Source: Bacteroidetes bacterium GWC2_46_850 (GTDB taxonomy: Bacteria; Bacteroidota; Bacteroidia; Bacteroidales; Dysgonomonadaceae). From it: a stretch of 64,000 nucleotides of DNA. The stretch spans positions 1 to 64,000 of the forward strand of contig MENQ01000021.1 of NCBI GenBank assembly GCA_001768325.1, written 5' to 3'. The position numbers and the translations under genes are program-made. Below are positions 14,875 through 23,768 of this stretch, in pieces (the first letter of the stretch is position 1; each line of letters starts with the position of its first letter). The notes under the pieces are model-generated. The model saw nothing but the letters and a program-made list of their open reading frames with translations. It ran no database searches and had not been told where the DNA came from.

Positions 14875-16608
14875 ATGAAACGTATGCAACTAAATTTTCT
14901 TCGGGATTTTCAACCCACGCTCATTCAATCTTTAAAGACCTACAACAAAGAAAAATTTGTGGCCGACCTCATGGCCGGATTAATTGTAGGAGTAGTGGCA
15001 TTACCGCTGGCAATTGCCTTCGGAATTGCATCAGGCGTAACGCCTGAAAAAGGTATCTACACCGCCATCATAGCGGGATTTATCATCTCATTTCTAGGTG
15101 GTAGCACCGTACAGATTGGAGGCCCTACCGGTGCCTTCATCGTGATCGTCTACGGGATTGTGGAACAATACGGCGTTCAGGGACTGGCCATGGCCACTGT
15201 CATGGCAGGCATCATGCTGGTAATGATGGGATTTTTAAAGTTGGGCACTGTCATCCGCTTCATCCCCTACCCCATTGTGGTGGGATTCACCAGCGGCATC
15301 GCACTGACCATCTTCTCCACACAGATGAAGGATTTTTTCGGACTCACCACCCCCAAGCTTCCTTCGGGTTTTATAGAGAAATGGATCGCCTACTTCCATT
15401 ATTTTTCTACCGTAAACTGGTGGGTAGCCCTGATTGGCGTGGCAAGCGTGGCCATCATCATCGTTACGCCGAAAATCTATAAAAAAATTCCCGGATCACT
15501 CGTGGCCATCATCGTCATGACCATCGCTGCATACCTGATGAAGAAATACGGCCACATCGCGGGTATTGAAACCATTGGCGACCGGTTCACCATCAACAGT
15601 CAGCTTCCCGCAGTGCAGACCATCTCATTGAGTCTCGACAGTGTACGTCTTTTATTCCCTGCGGCCTTTACCATCGCGATGCTTGGCGCCATTGAATCAC
15701 TCTTATCTGCCACGGTAGCCGACGGAGTTACCGGCAAGAAGCACAACTCCAACATGGAGCTGGTGGCACAGGGAGCTGCCAACATCATTGCTCCGTTCTT
15801 TGGCGGCATACCGGCTACCGGTGCCATTGCACGCACCATGACCAATATCAATAACGGAGGCCGCACGCCTGTTGCCGGTATCATCCACGCCATTGTCCTG
15901 TTGCTTATCGTGCTCTTTCTGGGCGACCTCACAAAACACATCCCCATGGCATGCCTGGCCGGCGTGCTTGTGGTTGTAGCGTACAATATGAGTGAATGGC
16001 GTACTTTCCGCTCGCTCTCCAAACAGGCAAAGGCCACCAAGGCCATCCTGCTGACCACTTTCTTTCTGACGGTGATATTCGACCTTACCATCGCCATCGC
16101 GGTGGGATTGCTGCTGGCCGTTTTTGCCTTTCTGAAAAGAATGAACGAAAGTACGAAAATATCACACACCACCGGCAGCATCGATCTCTCGAAGGAACTG
16201 GAATCCCACTCCGAGGATATGAAAGAGGAAATATTGTACCTGCCACAGGGTGTGGAGGTATATGAAATTGACGGCCCATTCTTCTTTGGCGTAGCCAACA
16301 AATTCGACGAGAAGATGCGGGAGATAGGCGATCATCCCAATATCCGTATTATCAGGATGCGCAAGGTACCGTTCATCGACGCCACGGGATTGAACAACCT
16401 GGAGAACCTGTGTCGCAACTCCAGGAAAGAGAAGATTCAAATCATTCTTTCCGGTGTAAAAGATAATATCCGTGAGAGCTTATGCCGATCGGAGGTTCCG
16501 CAGATTGTGGGCGATGAAAACATTTGTTCACACATCCATCTGGCCGTGAAGAGAGCCTGGGAGATAGATGCCGGATTGCCAAAAGAGCATAAACACAAAC
16601 AGCATTGA
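14875..16608 (+). CDS. SulP family inorganic anion transporter with STAS domain
   Basis: A 577-residue protein. The membrane domain (about residues 25-420, 10-14 segments) opens with the SulP signature LMAGLIVGVVALPLAIAFGI and GSTVQIGGPTGAFI, followed by IPYPIVVGFTSGIALTIF. A cytoplasmic STAS domain lies at about 455-565 (YEIDGPFFFGVANKF, VPFIDATGLNNLENL). The family moves sulfate, bicarbonate or other anions, often with H+ or Na+; the ion cannot be read here. An ATG at 14884 (three codons in) is an alternative start. The stop TGA overlaps the TTG start of ygiQ (TTGA). Confidence 0.93.
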   Translation: MKRMQLNFLRDFQPTLIQSLKTYNKEKFVADLMAGLIVGVVALPLAIAFGIASGVTPEKGIYTAIIAGFIISFLGGSTVQIGGPTGAFIVIVYGIVEQYGVQGLAMATVMAGIMLVMMGFLKLGTVIRFIPYPIVVGFTSGIALTIFSTQMKDFFGLTTPKLPSGFIEKWIAYFHYFSTVNWWVALIGVASVAIIIVTPKIYKKIPGSLVAIIVMTIAAYLMKKYGHIAGIETIGDRFTINSQLPAVQTISLSLDSVRLLFPAAFTIAMLGAIESLLSATVADGVTGKKHNSNMELVAQGAANIIAPFFGGIPATGAIARTMTNINNGGRTPVAGIIHAIVLLLIVLFLGDLTKHIPMACLAGVLVVVAYNMSEWRTFRSLSKQAKATKAILLTTFFLTVIFDLTIAIAVGLLLAVFAFLKRMNESTKISHTTGSIDLSKELESHSEDMKEEILYLPQGVEVYEIDGPFFFGVANKFDEKMREIGDHPNIRIIRMRKVPFIDATGLNNLENLCRNSRKEKIQIILSGVKDNIRESLCRSEVPQIVGDENICSHIHLAVKRAWEIDAGLPKEHKHKQH

Positions 16609-18443
16609 TACAAAAAGGACCACTTCTACTCACAGACTGGCTTCCTACCACGAAGAAAGAGATGGAACTTCGCGGGTGGAATGAGGTAGACGTAATCTTA
16701 TTCTCGGGCGATGCTTACGTGGATCATCCTTCGTTTGGTACCGCCGTCATTGGGCGGCTGCTAGAAAGCGAAGGACTCAAAGTCGCCATTGTTCCGCAAC
16801 CCAACTGGCGGGACGATCTGCGTGATTTTAAAAAGATGGGTGTTCCCCGCTGTTTCTTTGCTGTGACTGCCGGCGTGATGGACTCCATGATCAATCACTA
16901 TACTGCCGGCAAGCGGTTGCGATCCAACGATGCCTACACGCCCGAAGGCAGACCGGACATGCGACCCGACAGGGCGGTAACCATCTATTCCCGCATTCTC
17001 AAGGAGCTTTACCCCGACGTTCCTTTGCTGATCGGTGGAATTGAAGCATCGCTGAGAAGAGTCACACACTATGACTACTGGGATGACACCCTGCACAAAA
17101 CCATTCTCGCAGATACTGGTGCCGACCTGCTGATTTACGGCATGGGGGAGCTGCCGCTGAAGCAGCTGATACAAAGACTTCGCAACGGGGAGAAATTCAA
17201 AGAGATAAACGACATTCCGCAAACAGCGTTTCTTTGTGACAAGGAGAAAGCGCCATCCAATCCGTTCGACGAAGAGGTGACCCTCTTTTCACACGAAGCC
17301 TGCCTAAGCGACAAGCTGAAGCAAGCTAAAAACTTCCGCGCGGTAGAGGAGCAGTCCAATCGTCTTACCGCCGCACGCATCTTGCAGGAGGTAGACAACA
17401 GGATGCTGGTAGTCAATCCCCCCTACCCGCCGATGAAAGAAGCAGAAATCGATGCTTCTTTCGATCTGCCCTACACCCGTCTCCCCCATCCCAAATATAA
17501 GGAAAAGACGATTCCTGCCTATGAGATGATCAAATTCTCGGTAAACCTCCACCGCGGTTGCTTCGGCGGTTGCTCCTTCTGCACCATCTCGGCACATCAG
17601 GGAAAGTTTATTGCCTCCCGTTCAAAAGAATCTATCCTGGCAGAGGTGGAAAAAATTACCGGGATGCCCGGTTTCAAAGGGTATATCAGCGATCTGGGAG
17701 GGCCCTCGGCAAACATGTACCGGATGCAGGGAAAAGATTTAACTATCTGCCAAAAATGTAAAAAACCTTCCTGTATCTTCCCGAAGGTCTGTTTCAATCT
17801 GAACACCGATCATGCTCCGTTGCTGGATATATATCAAGCGGTAGATGCACTGCCCGGCGTAAAAAAATCATTTGTCGGCAGCGGCATTCGCTATGATATG
17901 CTGCTACACAGGAGCAACGACGAGAAAACAAATGCATCGGCTCGCAGCTATCTGCGCGAGCTCATTACCCGTCACGTGTCGGGGCGACTGAAGGTAGCGC
18001 CGGAACATACGTCTGAAAATACGCTGCAGACAATGCGCAAACCCTCATTCGAGCTATTCTCTCAATTCAAACGTATTTTTGATGAATTGAATGAAAAGGA
18101 AGCACTCAACCAGCAGCTCATACCTTATTTTATTTCGTCACATCCGGGTTGTACCGAAGAAGATATGGCAGAACTGGCGGCAATCACAAAGAATCTCAAT
18201 TTTAAGTTGGAACAGGTGCAGGACTTTACCCCATCACCCATGACACTGGCCACGGAGATTTATTATACAGGATACCATCCTTATACCCTGAAACCTGTCT
18301 ACACGGCCAGGACGAAGGAACAGAAAAACGCACAACGCCTGTTTTTCTTCTGGCATGATCCCCAAAACAAACGTTTCATCGTCCGCACGCTTAAAACAAT
18401 GAACCGGCCTGACCTCATTTACAGACTGTATCCGAAAGGTTAA
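16605..18443 (+). CDS. ygiQ: YgiQ family radical SAM protein
   Basis: A 612-residue protein. The radical SAM cluster CFGGCSFC is at C319, C323, C326, preceded by an N-terminal YgiQ domain (LTDWLPTTKKEMELRGW, VDVILFSGDAYVDHPSFG, PLLIGGIEASLRR) and followed by a cysteine-rich insert (CQKCKKPSCIFPKVC) typical of the family. The reaction is unknown. The start is TTG at 16605, overlapping the sulP stop by 4 nt (TTGA). This places LTDWLP about eight residues from the N-terminus, as in homologues, and suggests translational coupling to sulP. Confidence 0.93.
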   Translation: MIQKGPLLLTDWLPTTKKEMELRGWNEVDVILFSGDAYVDHPSFGTAVIGRLLESEGLKVAIVPQPNWRDDLRDFKKMGVPRCFFAVTAGVMDSMINHYTAGKRLRSNDAYTPEGRPDMRPDRAVTIYSRILKELYPDVPLLIGGIEASLRRVTHYDYWDDTLHKTILADTGADLLIYGMGELPLKQLIQRLRNGEKFKEINDIPQTAFLCDKEKAPSNPFDEEVTLFSHEACLSDKLKQAKNFRAVEEQSNRLTAARILQEVDNRMLVVNPPYPPMKEAEIDASFDLPYTRLPHPKYKEKTIPAYEMIKFSVNLHRGCFGGCSFCTISAHQGKFIASRSKESILAEVEKITGMPGFKGYISDLGGPSANMYRMQGKDLTICQKCKKPSCIFPKVCFNLNTDHAPLLDIYQAVDALPGVKKSFVGSGIRYDMLLHRSNDEKTNASARSYLRELITRHVSGRLKVAPEHTSENTLQTMRKPSFELFSQFKRIFDELNEKEALNQQLIPYFISSHPGCTEEDMAELAAITKNLNFKLEQVQDFTPSPMTLATEIYYTGYHPYTLKPVYTARTKEQKNAQRLFFFWHDPQNKRFIVRTLKTMNRPDLIYRLYPKG

Positions 18444-18544
18444 TGTGAAATTACAGTTATTTATTGTTAATTTTCGGATAATATTTCTTTTTCATGCAGC
18501 GTTTTTGCATTTGTTGCATCTAACAAATATAAAAAGCAAATTGT

Positions 18545-19279
18545 ATGAGAAGGGTTTTTTTTACAATCAGCATTTTTTCAATTGGGATCTGCTTATTTTT
18601 GTTATCGTGCGACGATAACTCTCATTCTTTGGGCGAATTCCGTATCAACATAGCAACCGTAATTCCCGAAGGTGAAAATGCATACTCCTTGTTACTCGAC
18701 AATGGCAAGAAACTATGGCCTGCAGCCAATGCCGTGTTATACCATCCCGCATACAATCAGCGTGTTTTTCTGAATTACACCATCCTCTCGGGTGCACAGG
18801 ATGGGTATGATCATTACATCAAAGTAAACGACATCTGGAATATTCTCACCAAGCAAGTTATTGAATTGAATGCACAAAACGCAGACAGTATTGGCAATGA
18901 CCCGGTAAAAGCCAATGCCATGTGGGTTGGGGGAGATTATCTGAATGTCTCTTTCATGTTTAACTACGGCGGAGCGCAGCCCCACGCCATCAATCTGGTA
19001 AAAAACAGACTGGCATCTGGAACATCGTCCGACGCCATTGATCTGGAATTCAGACACAACTCCTATAACAGTCAACGGGACAAGCTGTATGAAGGCTTTG
19101 TTTGTTTCGACCTGAAACCGTTGCGGGACAATAATGCCGATTCCGTCAAGCTATCGGTCAGCGTAAAAGAAAAGACGAAAGAAATCACTTACGATGTGAT
19201 CTACAGGTATAACCAGGCAGTGCAGGAAGCTGCAACAGAGATGCCAATTCCTGTTATCTCATCGAATGAATACTATTAA
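18545..19279 (+). CDS. NigD-like lipoprotein
   Basis: A 244-residue protein with a lipoprotein signal peptide: hydrophobic run FTISIFSIGICLFLLSC with the lipobox cysteine at C22, then DDN. The first part (about 35-120: FRINIATVIPEGENAYSLLL, VFLNYTIL) resembles the N-terminal OB-like domain of NigD, and the rest (YLNVSFMFNYGG, IDLEFRHNSYN, VCFDLKPL) the NigD C-terminal beta domain. These Bacteroidales lipoproteins are of unknown function; the name comes from a bacteriocin-associated homologue. It stands alone, with a terminator about 60 nt downstream shared with the convergent gene. Confidence 0.85.
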   Translation: MRRVFFTISIFSIGICLFLLSCDDNSHSLGEFRINIATVIPEGENAYSLLLDNGKKLWPAANAVLYHPAYNQRVFLNYTILSGAQDGYDHYIKVNDIWNILTKQVIELNAQNADSIGNDPVKANAMWVGGDYLNVSFMFNYGGAQPHAINLVKNRLASGTSSDAIDLEFRHNSYNSQRDKLYEGFVCFDLKPLRDNNADSVKLSVSVKEKTKEITYDVIYRYNQAVQEAATEMPIPVISSNEYY

Positions 19280-19338
19280 TCGAAGCAACCACAATGTAAT
19301 TAGTTCTATTTCTTATATGACTTTTTGATTTTCCAAAA

Positions 19339-19372
19339 AACCGGATGGCCTCTGCGAAGAGTTCATCCGGTT
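19339..19372 (-). terminator. Bidirectional terminator between nigD-like and SRPBCC genes
   Basis: Stem AACCGGATG / CATCCGGTT (9 bp), extended inside by CTCT-GCGA-AGAG with a GNRA-type loop. On the minus strand the stem is followed by a run of six T, so it mainly ends the pyrE-SRPBCC transcript. On the plus strand the tail TTATTCATTT is weaker but could end the nigD-like transcript. Confidence 0.8.
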
Positions 19373-19411
19373 ATTCATTTCAGCAGTCACCCTGAGGAGG
19401 CTGGCTTTCGT

Positions 19412-19831
19412 TTACACGCGGTCGTATGGTAAATGGGCCAATGCATTGGCAATCTTATCCACCGCCTCACGCATAGGTTTCTCTGCCATTGCTTTTATAA
19501 ATGGGTTCAAATCGGCCCGCAGTGTAAGACGGAGTCGTGTATCGTTTTCCGCCTGACTCACGAGCTGAATCCAGACAAAGACATTAAAGATAAAATTATC
19601 CGATTTAAATTTTACCAGTTTATTCGGTTCTCGTTCTTCCACGACAAAGGAGATCTTCCCGATGGGGTCGACCCGAAAAGAGACGGTGTCGGCATCGAAA
19701 GAAAAGTCCTTTAACTTATCTTCCGGTATCTGGTCTTTAACCAGCTCCAGCTTGTTGAGATCGGAAAGGACACGAAACACATCGGCATCGTTGTATGGGA
19801 TTATTTTTACCTCGCTGACAAATTCGGTCAT
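19412..19831 (-). CDS. SRPBCC (START-like) family protein
   Basis: A 139-residue protein. I start at ATG 19831, which overlaps the pyrE stop as ATGA; an in-frame ATG at 19861 would add ten residues that lie inside pyrE. The helix-grip pattern is visible: an opening strand (EFVSEVKIIPYNDADVFRVLSDL), central strands (DTVSFRVDPIGKISFVVEERE, KLVKFKSDNFIFNVFVWIQL) and a long C-terminal helix (MREAVDKIANALAHLPYD). The family binds hydrophobic ligands; no ligand can be inferred. Coupling with pyrE is conserved in related genomes as far as I recall, but no functional link is known to me. Confidence 0.85.
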   Translation of the reverse strand: MTEFVSEVKIIPYNDADVFRVLSDLNKLELVKDQIPEDKLKDFSFDADTVSFRVDPIGKISFVVEEREPNKLVKFKSDNFIFNVFVWIQLVSQAENDTRLRLTLRADLNPFIKAMAEKPMREAVDKIANALAHLPYDRV

Positions 19832-20481
19832 TTTTTTACTTTTTTTACAGTCTGCCCCCAATTTTCGGGATTGTGACGCCAGTCCTGCAGTGTTTTCAGT
19901 TCAGACTCATCGATATAATCTGTCTGAAGCGCTTCATCCAGTATTGCATCGTAATTGCAGAGCGTGGTCAGCTCCACCCTTGCCTCGAGCATGCTTCTTA
20001 ATGCATGGGGGAACCCATAGGTAAATACGGCCAGCATGCCCAGTACATCAGACCCGTCGCGACGGATGGCTTCCACCGCCTTCAGGCTGCTGCCTCCGGT
20101 AGAGACCAGGTCTTCGATTACGATCACCTTTTGCTTGGGTTTGAGATCGCCCTCAATCAGGTTTTCCAGTCCGTGGTCCTTCGGAGTGGAGCGGATGTAT
20201 ACAAAGGGCAAATCGAGCAAGTCGGCCACCAGTACTCCCGGGGCAATGGCTCCGGTAGCAACACCGGCAATTGCGTCGGTCTGGGGATATTTTTCGAGGA
20301 CAATCCGTGCAAACTCCACCTTGATGAAGTTGCGGATAGCTGGATAGGACATCAGTTTGCGGTTATCGCAGTATATGGGTGATTTCCAGCCCGACGCCCA
20401 GGTAAAGGGATTGGAGGGTTGAAGCTTGATAGCCTTAATCTTGAGAAGTTTCTCGGCAGTTAATTTCTGTACAGAATTCAT
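19828..20481 (-). CDS. pyrE: Orotate phosphoribosyltransferase
   Basis: Fifth step of de novo pyrimidine synthesis: orotate plus PRPP gives OMP. A 217-residue protein with the PRPP-binding motif VIVIEDLVSTGGSS at 119-132, the flexible catalytic loop with RSTPKDHG at 97-104 and FTWASGWKSPIYCDNR at 26-41. The start has a promoter motif 28 nt upstream (20509), and its stop overlaps the next gene as ATGA. Confidence 0.96.
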   Translation of the reverse strand: MNSVQKLTAEKLLKIKAIKLQPSNPFTWASGWKSPIYCDNRKLMSYPAIRNFIKVEFARIVLEKYPQTDAIAGVATGAIAPGVLVADLLDLPFVYIRSTPKDHGLENLIEGDLKPKQKVIVIEDLVSTGGSSLKAVEAIRRDGSDVLGMLAVFTYGFPHALRSMLEARVELTTLCNYDAILDEALQTDYIDESELKTLQDWRHNPENWGQTVKKVKK

Positions 20482-20508
20482 GTTGTTGTTTTTTTCGCAG
20501 ATTGATTA

Positions 20509-20516
20509 CAAAAGTA
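20509..20516 (-). promoter_or_regulatory. TAnnTTTG promoter -7 element for pyrE
   Basis: CAAAAGTA on plus reads TACTTTTG on minus, 27 nt before ATG 20481. Confidence 0.55.
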
Positions 20517-20559
20517 CTGATTTCGGAGTTAATAATATCCGTTTTGTAGAAAAAAGAGG

Positions 20560-21255
20560 CTAAAATACTTCTCCGAGCGTTGCCACACTGATTTTTAGCT
20601 GATGGCATTGCTGCAGAGCAACACCGCAGGCTTCGATGGTGGAGCCGGTGGTAATCACATCGTCTACCAGCAGCAGATGCTTGTCTGCAAAGGCATCGGG
20701 ATCATTCACCCGGAAAATATGCTTCACATTCTCCCATCGTTGTGTTTTGGTTCGTTTTGTTTGCGTAGGATTAAATACCGCACGGATTAGAATGCCCAAC
20801 AACAGTGGTAGGGAGGTAACCTCCGATAAGCCGCGTGCAATCATCTCAGCTTGATTAAAGCCTCTGATTTTTTCCTTCCTGGGGTGTAATGGTACGGGGA
20901 CAATGGCATCAATGGGTTTCAGGAAGTCACTTCCCAGCAGATCCTCTCCAAAGATTCTCCCCAGCAGCACCCCCACTTCCTTGTGTTGGTAATATTTGAG
21001 CTGATGAATCAGCGGAGGCAACATCCCCTTCTTGGCATACACACAAAAAGAGGCAATCCGTTCAAAGGGTATCCTCCCTGCCATCAGCTGTTCAGCCGCA
21101 TTGTCCGGATATTTGAAATTATGGGTTCGGGGTAATTTGTAGATGCATCGCAAACAGATGCACTCTTCCGATTGCATCAACTCTTCACCGCACACCATGC
21201 AGACGGCTGGAAAAAAGAGATGGGAGAACTCCATCAACAGGTCATTCCGTTTCAT
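20560..21255 (-). CDS. comF: ComF family phosphoribosyltransferase-like protein
   Basis: About 231 residues from ATG 21255; ATG 21267 and 21234 are possible alternatives, the last giving no overlap with recX. The N-terminal zinc-ribbon cysteines are visible (CMVCGEEL, then CICLRC), followed by the ComF core (IHQLKYYQHKEVG, VPVPLHPRKEKIRGFNQAE) and a PRTase-type loop LLLVDDVITTGSTI. ComF helps DNA uptake in competent bacteria; outside them its role is uncertain, and PRTase activity is not proven. It ends the operon prmC-recX-comF. Confidence 0.9.
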   Translation of the reverse strand: MKRNDLLMEFSHLFFPAVCMVCGEELMQSEECICLRCIYKLPRTHNFKYPDNAAEQLMAGRIPFERIASFCVYAKKGMLPPLIHQLKYYQHKEVGVLLGRIFGEDLLGSDFLKPIDAIVPVPLHPRKEKIRGFNQAEMIARGLSEVTSLPLLLGILIRAVFNPTQTKRTKTQRWENVKHIFRVNDPDAFADKHLLLVDDVITTGSTIEACGVALQQCHQLKISVATLGEVF

Positions 21256-21742
21256 CGGGCAGCTCATTTAGATTCATCTCCCGCATACAGCGTAAAACTT
21301 CCTTCATGGGATACCCTCTCCCCAGCGCGTAACGGATCAGTTTACCGTTTATTTCATAGGGTGAGTTTCCTTTGACTGTTCTTTTTTTGGCTTCCAGCAA
21401 TTGTGGAAGTGATTCGCTAAGCTGGCTCTCAGTGAACTCTTCGAAAGCGGCATCGATCACTTCAGCCGGTATCTGTTTTTGTCGCAATGAAAGCACAATC
21501 TTCATACTGCCCCATTTATTGAAAGCGAGCTTGTCGTGGATGTAATTCCGGGTGTAACGAGCCTCATCAATGTAACGGCCCTTCTTCAGCCGGTCGATGA
21601 TTGCACCCGCATCCTCTTCGGAGACGGACATCCGTTTCAGCTTTTGCCACACATCCCACACACAGCACTCTTTGCGCGAGCAGAGCCGTGCCATTTGCGC
21701 GTAAGCCTGTTCTGCGTTGATAATCTTTTCGGGTTTATCCAT
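21242..21742 (-). CDS. recX: RecX family regulatory protein
   Basis: A 166-residue helical protein of three-helix repeats, of usual length for RecX, which inhibits RecA filament growth. Visible family features are ARLCSRKECCVWDVWQKLKR, a GRYIDEARYTRNYIHDKL segment, WGSMKIVLSLRQKQIPAEVI and a C-terminal KLIRYALGRGYPMKEVLRCM. It overlaps the prmC 3' end by 8 nt and comF downstream, so the three genes are likely one transcript. recA is not nearby. Confidence 0.9.
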   Translation of the reverse strand: MDKPEKIINAEQAYAQMARLCSRKECCVWDVWQKLKRMSVSEEDAGAIIDRLKKGRYIDEARYTRNYIHDKLAFNKWGSMKIVLSLRQKQIPAEVIDAAFEEFTESQLSESLPQLLEAKKRTVKGNSPYEINGKLIRYALGRGYPMKEVLRCMREMNLNELPDETE

Positions 21743-22583
21743 GACTTACTGGTTTCACGGCGCGGATCATTCGCGGATTACCCGAGATATCGTTTTTCAC
21801 CTCCACAGCACTAAAACCGGTATCACGCAACAACGCACTCACTGGCCCCCCCATACTCCTGTTTATTTCGAAATACAATCTTCCTCCTTCATGCAGAAAC
21901 TCACTGGCAAGAGAGGCTATCGCCTCAAAAAAGAGCAACGGACGGTTATCCGGCACAAAAAGGGCCTCGTGCGGCTCAAAATCAAGCACATTCGGCTCCA
22001 TTTCCTTCTTTTCAGATTCCATCACATAGGGAGGATTGCTCACGATGACATCATATTTACCCGACGGGATGGGTGTCTGGAGGACATCCACCTGGGAAAA
22101 CCGTACCTCCGCCCCGTTTCGGGCAGCATTCCCTGCAGCTACCGCCAGCGCCTTCTCTGAAATGTCCCATGCCTCCACCTGTGCATGGGCAACCTCCCTG
22201 GCCAGGGTGACGGCTATGCAGCCGCTGCCCGTGCCAATATCGAGAAAATGATTTCCATCATGCGATTCCGAGACAACCCATTCAACCAACTCTTCCGTTT
22301 CAGGGCGCGGGATCAACACGTCACCCGTGACCTTGAACATCCTACCATAAAACTCAGTTTTCCCCAGCACATACTGATAAGGTTCTCCTTTTTTTAATCG
22401 GGAAAGAATATCGTTCATTTTTTCAGTCTGCAAATGGGATAAATGATTAATTTTGTCGTTTGTTACGATGCTCAGCGGATCGCCGCAAAGCTCTTCTAAG
22501 ATGAGACGGGTAAGTACTGCGATCTCGGAAGCGGTATATAATCCGCTCAATTCGTAACGAATAAGTTTGATTAGTTGTTGCAT
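21735..22583 (-). CDS. prmC: Release factor glutamine N5-methyltransferase
   Basis: Methylates the Gln of the GGQ motif in RF1 and RF2. A 282-residue protein: N-terminal helical domain, SAM-binding LDIGTGSGCIAV at 114-125 and catalytic NPPY at 183-186. I start at ATG 22583 (MQQLIKLIRYEL). The frame is open further to 22616, but that lies upstream of the transcription start predicted from the TATCTTTG motif at 22614-22621, and homologues begin near this point. Divergent from ribD; followed by recX with overlap. Confidence 0.95.
   Translation of the reverse strand: MQQLIKLIRYELSGLYTASEIAVLTRLILEELCGDPLSIVTNDKINHLSHLQTEKMNDILSRLKKGEPYQYVLGKTEFYGRMFKVTGDVLIPRPETEELVEWVVSESHDGNHFLDIGTGSGCIAVTLAREVAHAQVEAWDISEKALAVAAGNAARNGAEVRFSQVDVLQTPIPSGKYDVIVSNPPYVMESEKKEMEPNVLDFEPHEALFVPDNRPLLFFEAIASLASEFLHEGGRLYFEINRSMGGPVSALLRDTGFSAVEVKNDISGNPRMIRAVKPVSHG
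22562..22569 (+). promoter_or_regulatory. candidate TAnnTTTG promoter -7 element for ribD
   Basis: TAAGTTTG inside the first codons of prmC, 59 nt before ATG 22628. It would make the ribD and prmC promoters overlap back to back. A single-motif call. Confidence 0.35.
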
Positions 22584-22613
22584 AACAATGATATTGTAAA
22601 TTGCCCGACAGGA

Positions 22614-22621
22614 CAAAGATA
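22614..22621 (-). promoter_or_regulatory. TAnnTTTG promoter -7 element for prmC-recX-comF
   Basis: CAAAGATA on plus reads TATCTTTG on minus, 30 nt before ATG 22583. It excludes the longer prmC frame starting at 22616. Confidence 0.55.
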
Positions 22622-22627
22622 AAAAAA

Positions 22628-23695
22628 ATGGAAGTAAATCCGGTATTTATGGAGCGATGCCTTCAGCTTGCCCGCAAAGGAGAAGGTTATACCCACCCCA
22701 ATCCCATGGTGGGAGCAGTGATCGTTCATCACAATCGGATTATTGGTGAAGGCTATCACAGGCAATTCGGGAAGGCACACGCTGAGGTAAATGCCATCAT
22801 GGCAGTGAAAGAAGAGGCGCTGCTCTCCGATTCCACGCTGTATGTGTCGCTGGAACCATGTTCCCATCACGGAAAAACCCCGCCCTGTACCGAATTGATC
22901 ATTGCCCGGAATATTCCCCGTGTGGTGGTTGCCGTGAAGGACCCGAACCCTGCCGTATCGGGTAGGGGAATAGAGATGCTGAGAGCACAGGGAATAGAAG
23001 TAACAGAGGGAATTTTAGAGAACGAATCACGGGAGTTGAACAGGATGTTCTTTGTAAACCAACAATACAACCGCCCATACGTAATATTGAAATGGGCACA
23101 GAGCAAGGACCGTTTTATTGACCATGCCCGTACGTCGCTCCAGGAAAAGAGGCCAGCAGTCATCTCCAACAGGCTCACCCACACCCTGGTTCATAAGATC
23201 CGCACGCAGGTACAGGGTATCCTCGTGGGTACACGGACGGCGCTGCTCGATAATCCGCAGCTGACAGCCAGAAAATGGTGCGGACCACATCCCGTACGCA
23301 TCGTGATAGACCGGGAAAACAGGATACCGTCCAGTTTTGCCCTGTTCGACGGGACAACACCCACGATTGTATTTACAACAGCAGTCCGCAGAGATTTACC
23401 AAACGAAGAAGTAAAACAAATCCTCATCGATTTTCACGGCGATACCAATCGGCAGATTCTCCAATGCCTCTACCGGGAAGGTATTTACTCTCTGCTCGTG
23501 GAGGGCGGAGCCAGCCTGCTCTCCTCTTTTATCAGGAAGAATATGTGGGATGAAGCCTATGTGGAGACTTCAAAGAAAATGCTTTATAACGGAACCAAAG
23601 CTCCTGAAATAGAAGGGGAAGAAATCAACACCAAAATATATTCAGGCTCGATACAGTTTCATTTAAAGTGCCAAATAACTCGAAATTTTCTTTAA
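22628..23695 (+). CDS. ribD: Bifunctional riboflavin biosynthesis deaminase/reductase RibD
   Basis: Second and third steps of riboflavin synthesis: deamination of the pyrimidine from GTP cyclohydrolase II, then NADPH-dependent reduction of the ribosyl group. A 355-residue protein from ATG 22628 (the TTG at 22601 would add nine residues before the usual N-terminus). Deaminase zinc site: HAE at 51-53, PC at 77-78 and C87 (PCSHHGKTPPC). The reductase domain runs from about 150 (YVILKWAQSKDRFI) through VVGT-like VGTRTALLDNPQLTAR to LLVEGGASLLSSFI. No FMN riboswitch is visible upstream. Confidence 0.95.
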   Translation: MEVNPVFMERCLQLARKGEGYTHPNPMVGAVIVHHNRIIGEGYHRQFGKAHAEVNAIMAVKEEALLSDSTLYVSLEPCSHHGKTPPCTELIIARNIPRVVVAVKDPNPAVSGRGIEMLRAQGIEVTEGILENESRELNRMFFVNQQYNRPYVILKWAQSKDRFIDHARTSLQEKRPAVISNRLTHTLVHKIRTQVQGILVGTRTALLDNPQLTARKWCGPHPVRIVIDRENRIPSSFALFDGTTPTIVFTTAVRRDLPNEEVKQILIDFHGDTNRQILQCLYREGIYSLLVEGGASLLSSFIRKNMWDEAYVETSKKMLYNGTKAPEIEGEEINTKIYSGSIQFHLKCQITRNFL

Positions 23696-23732
23696 ATATT
23701 CATTTTAATATGGTTATAGCGAAAAATCTTTC

Positions 23733-23740
23733 TACTTTTG
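23733..23740 (+). promoter_or_regulatory. TAnnTTTG promoter -7 element for the DUF6242-like gene
   Basis: TACTTTTG, 28 nt before ATG 23769. Confidence 0.55.
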
Positions 23741-23768
23741 CATATCTTAAACGTGCTGTACAATATTT